From NCBI GenBank assembly GCA_009781575.1, contig WQXW01000124.1, positions 1-5,976 of the forward strand: a stretch of DNA of 5,976 bases. The letters run 5' to 3'. A program made the position numbers and the translations under genes. This stretch comes from Solirubrobacterales bacterium (GTDB lineage Bacteria > Actinomycetota > Thermoleophilia > Solirubrobacterales > Solirubrobacteraceae). Below are positions 4,766 through 5,976 of the stretch, piece after piece (the stretch's first letter is position 1; every line of letters starts with the position of its first letter). The notes below the pieces were generated by a model. The model was not told the DNA's origin. It worked only from the letters and a program-made list of their open reading frames with translations, and made no database searches.

Positions 4766-4771
4766 AGTGTA
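4766..4771 (-). promoter_or_regulatory. Possible -10 box of the tRNA-Ala gene
   Basis: On the minus strand this reads TACACT and lies 35 bases before the mature tRNA 5' end, a usual distance. No clear -35 hexamer is found at 16-18 bases upstream. Confidence 0.3.
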
Positions 4772-4839
4772 GAGCCCACTTGGGGTCTCGTCCCGCGATC
4801 GCCCCCGAGTTGCCCGAAAGTGCCGTTCTGTCCACCCGC

Positions 4840-4845
4840 TAGGGT
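4840..4845 (+). promoter_or_regulatory. Possible -10 box for the downstream two-gene operon
   Basis: TAGGGT fits the actinobacterial TAnnnT form and ends 11 bases before the ATG at 4857. The leader would be very short, in line with the missing Shine-Dalgarno site. No -35 match is seen. Confidence 0.35.
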
Positions 4846-4856
4846 TTGATGACCGC

Positions 4857-5267
4857 ATGGGATCGCTCGAATTCGCCATCCGGGACCACCTCGAGCTCAG
4901 GCGCCTGCACGGCGCCGACCCCGCTCAGGTGGCGCGCGAGGAGGCGGAGGCCCTGAGCCCCGCGGAGCCCCTCTACGAGTGGCCGGAGGATGCCGGCGGC
5001 GAGCGCCCCGCGTTGTTCGACGGCGAGCTCGCGGGCGGCTTGACCGACGCCGCCGCCACCGAGCGCGATGGCTCCGGGCCGAGAGAGCACACCGAGTGGG
5101 AGACCCCGCCGGGGGGCGAGTCGACCGAGGAGTTCGATGTGGAGAGCATCCTGGAAGGGGACCCGTGGTCGCCCGTTCGCGCCGGCCGGATCGAGCGGGG
5201 CGCAGCCCGCGACGCCGGCACTCGGTACTGGAGCGAGGAGGCGATCGATTGGAGCCCCTCCCCGTAG
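4857..5267 (+). CDS. Acidic soluble protein of unknown function
   Basis: The product is 136 residues with no signal peptide, membrane helix or cysteine. The N-terminal 35 residues (GSLEFAIRDHLELRRLHGAD, then PAQVAREEAEAL) look like a compact amphipathic helical unit. The remainder is acidic, rich in Glu, Asp, Pro and Gly, and probably disordered (about 40-110). The C-terminus has aromatic/acidic motifs (TRYWSEEAIDWSPSP). I do not recognise a characterised family; short actinobacterial proteins with an N-terminal EFAIRDHLELRR-like segment exist as uncharacterised proteins, as far as I recall. Third codon positions are strongly G/C, which supports a real gene. The start ATG has no Shine-Dalgarno site but lies just after a possible -10 box. 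Only 12 bases separate it from the following membrane-protein gene, so they are likely co-transcribed. The N-terminal helix may be a protein-binding segment (inference). Confidence 0.72.
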   Translation: MGSLEFAIRDHLELRRLHGADPAQVAREEAEALSPAEPLYEWPEDAGGERPALFDGELAGGLTDAAATERDGSGPREHTEWETPPGGESTEEFDVESILEGDPWSPVRAGRIERGAARDAGTRYWSEEAIDWSPSP

Positions 5268-5279
5268 CGCACCGCGACG

Positions 5280-5792
5280 ATGGACGAGCGGCGTGGGTTG
5301 CTGAGGCGAGTGGCCGACTTCGCCGCTCCGTCGGCGAACCCCTCGGCCGTGGTCTATGGGGCGGTCACGATGGCGGCGGTGCTGGCCGCGGAGAGTGGCA
5401 GCGGCGACACCTACCTCCACATCTTCGGTTCGGCACTGATCGTGCTGTGGCTCTACTGGGTGGCGCACGCCTACGCAACGGTCGTGGGGCGCCATCTCAG
5501 CACCGACGAGCCGTTCACACCAAGAACGTTCTTCGCGGCGTTCGCGCACGACCTCGGACTGCTGAGGGGAGGCGCGATCCCACTGGCCGCGTTGGCCGTG
5601 GCCTGGGCCACAGGTGCGTCCCGCCAAACCGCCATCGACGTCGCGCTGTACACGGTGGTGGCCAGCCTGGTCGCCTTCGAGCTGGTGCACGGGATCGTGT
5701 GGCGTCAAACGCCCGGGGTGCTGGCACAGAACGTGGGCATCGGTGTGGTGCTCGGCCTCAGTGTGCTTGCGCTTCACCTGCTGCTGCACTGA
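5280..5792 (+). CDS. Five-helix integral membrane protein of unknown function
   Basis: The product is 170 residues. Hydrophobic segments lie at about 22-38, 47-69, 96-112, 118-140 and 147-169; the charged N-terminus (MDERRGLLRR) is probably cytoplasmic. Conserved-looking features inside or at the edge of helices are WLYWVAHAYATVVGRHL (57-73) and FELVHGIVW (133-141), which place His and Trp residues near the membrane surface; no known catalytic or metal motif is evident. I do not recognise a named family. The ATG at 5280 follows the previous stop by 12 bases without a clear Shine-Dalgarno site, suggesting an operon with the acidic protein. GC-rich hairpins and no gene follow. A small channel, sensor or helper membrane protein is possible, but nothing in the sequence decides this. 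Confidence 0.82.
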   Translation: MDERRGLLRRVADFAAPSANPSAVVYGAVTMAAVLAAESGSGDTYLHIFGSALIVLWLYWVAHAYATVVGRHLSTDEPFTPRTFFAAFAHDLGLLRGGAIPLAALAVAWATGASRQTAIDVALYTVVASLVAFELVHGIVWRQTPGVLAQNVGIGVVLGLSVLALHLLLH

Positions 5793-5824
5793 TCGACGCC
5801 GGGTTGGGTGTGGCTCTCCTCGAC

Positions 5825-5845
5825 GGACGAGCATTGGGCTCGTTC
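5825..5845 (+). terminator. Possible GC-rich hairpin terminator
   Basis: GGACGAGC pairs with GCTCGTTC (7 Watson-Crick pairs plus one G-U) around loop ATTGG. It lies 32 bases after the membrane-protein stop. No T-run follows, so this would have to be a non-canonical terminator. Confidence 0.35.
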
Positions 5846-5886
5846 AGGCACGCGCGAGGCGCACCCGCCGCACTCGGCGCACCCGG

Positions 5887-5905
5887 CGCGCGTGGGGCAC
5901 GCGCG
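5887..5905. other. Perfect 8-bp GC hairpin with GGG loop
   Basis: CGCGCGTG at 5887-5894 is exactly complementary to CACGCGCG at 5898-5905. It may add to transcription termination after the membrane-protein gene, or may be incidental in so GC-rich a stretch. No T-run follows. Confidence 0.35.
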
Positions 5906-5941
5906 GTGTCGCCACGTGTGGGGTCCGGACGCAGGGGGCCG

Positions 5942-5976
5942 CGAACACATCTGTCCGAGGCCCCGTTGGGGGATTC
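5942..5976. repeat. Copy 2 of the dispersed repeat, cut by the window end
   Basis: These last 35 bases match 2511-2545 at 30 positions without gaps, in the same orientation. The block CCGTTGGGGGATT (5963-5975) is exact and is the left end of the palindrome in copy 1. The rest would lie beyond the window. Like copy 1, it stands in non-coding DNA after the end of a plus-strand gene. Confidence 0.72.

Noticed and set aside
4380..4835. A 151-codon minus-strand frame across the tRNA, containing AIAQLGERLDRTQEVGGSSP
   Set aside because: This peptide is the usual false translation of a tRNA gene and is not a protein.
4839..5834. A 331-codon minus-strand frame opposite the two unknown genes
   Set aside because: Low-complexity Arg/His/Gly-rich composition typical of antisense frames in GC-rich genes. 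The plus-strand frames have helices and credible protein composition.
5862..5886. Short direct repeats of GGCGCACCCG
   Set aside because: Only two copies of ten bases in a simple GC-rich stretch; not distinct from base composition.

Overview
This is a very GC-rich window (strong G/C bias at third codon positions, GTG and TTG starts, few Shine-Dalgarno sites, several -10-like boxes placed close to start codons). A DUF1707 protein and two conserved-looking unknown proteins of actinobacterial style point to an actinomycete. My best guess, by inference only, is Thermoleophilia (Solirubrobacterales-like).

Left part (1-2436, + strand): the 3' part of ctaB (heme o synthase) is followed, 12 bases after its stop, by a long thioredoxin-fold protein. 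That protein joins a Sco copper-chaperone domain, a middle thioredoxin-like domain without cysteines, and a TlpA/ResA-type CXXC domain. Together they look like a cytochrome c oxidase assembly operon: heme modification plus copper and thiol chemistry on the outer face of the membrane.

Middle (2437-3063): a convergent intergenic stretch carries a 68-bp near-perfect palindrome and a GC-rich hairpin. It is followed by a minus-strand lipoprotein gene. The palindrome and the 21 bases before it belong to a dispersed repeat, because the last 35 bases of the window match its left end at 30/35 positions in the same orientation.

Accessory-looking part (3143-4730): a DUF1707/LiaF-like gene (+) overlaps the 3' end of a minus-strand PhD/VapC toxin-antitoxin module by 34 bp. 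The module has an AT-rich 19-bp palindrome over its promoter and an 18-bp tandem duplication at the antitoxin-toxin junction. Behind it lie a C-terminal scrap of an enoyl-CoA hydratase gene and a tRNA-Ala(CGC), both on the minus strand.

Right part (4857-5792, + strand): an acidic soluble protein of unknown function and a five-helix membrane protein of unknown function, probably co-transcribed. Then comes non-coding DNA with two GC hairpins and the second, window-truncated copy of the dispersed repeat. No CRISPR array, transposase, phage gene or rRNA was seen. The best leads are the dispersed palindromic repeat and the three-domain Sco/TlpA fusion.
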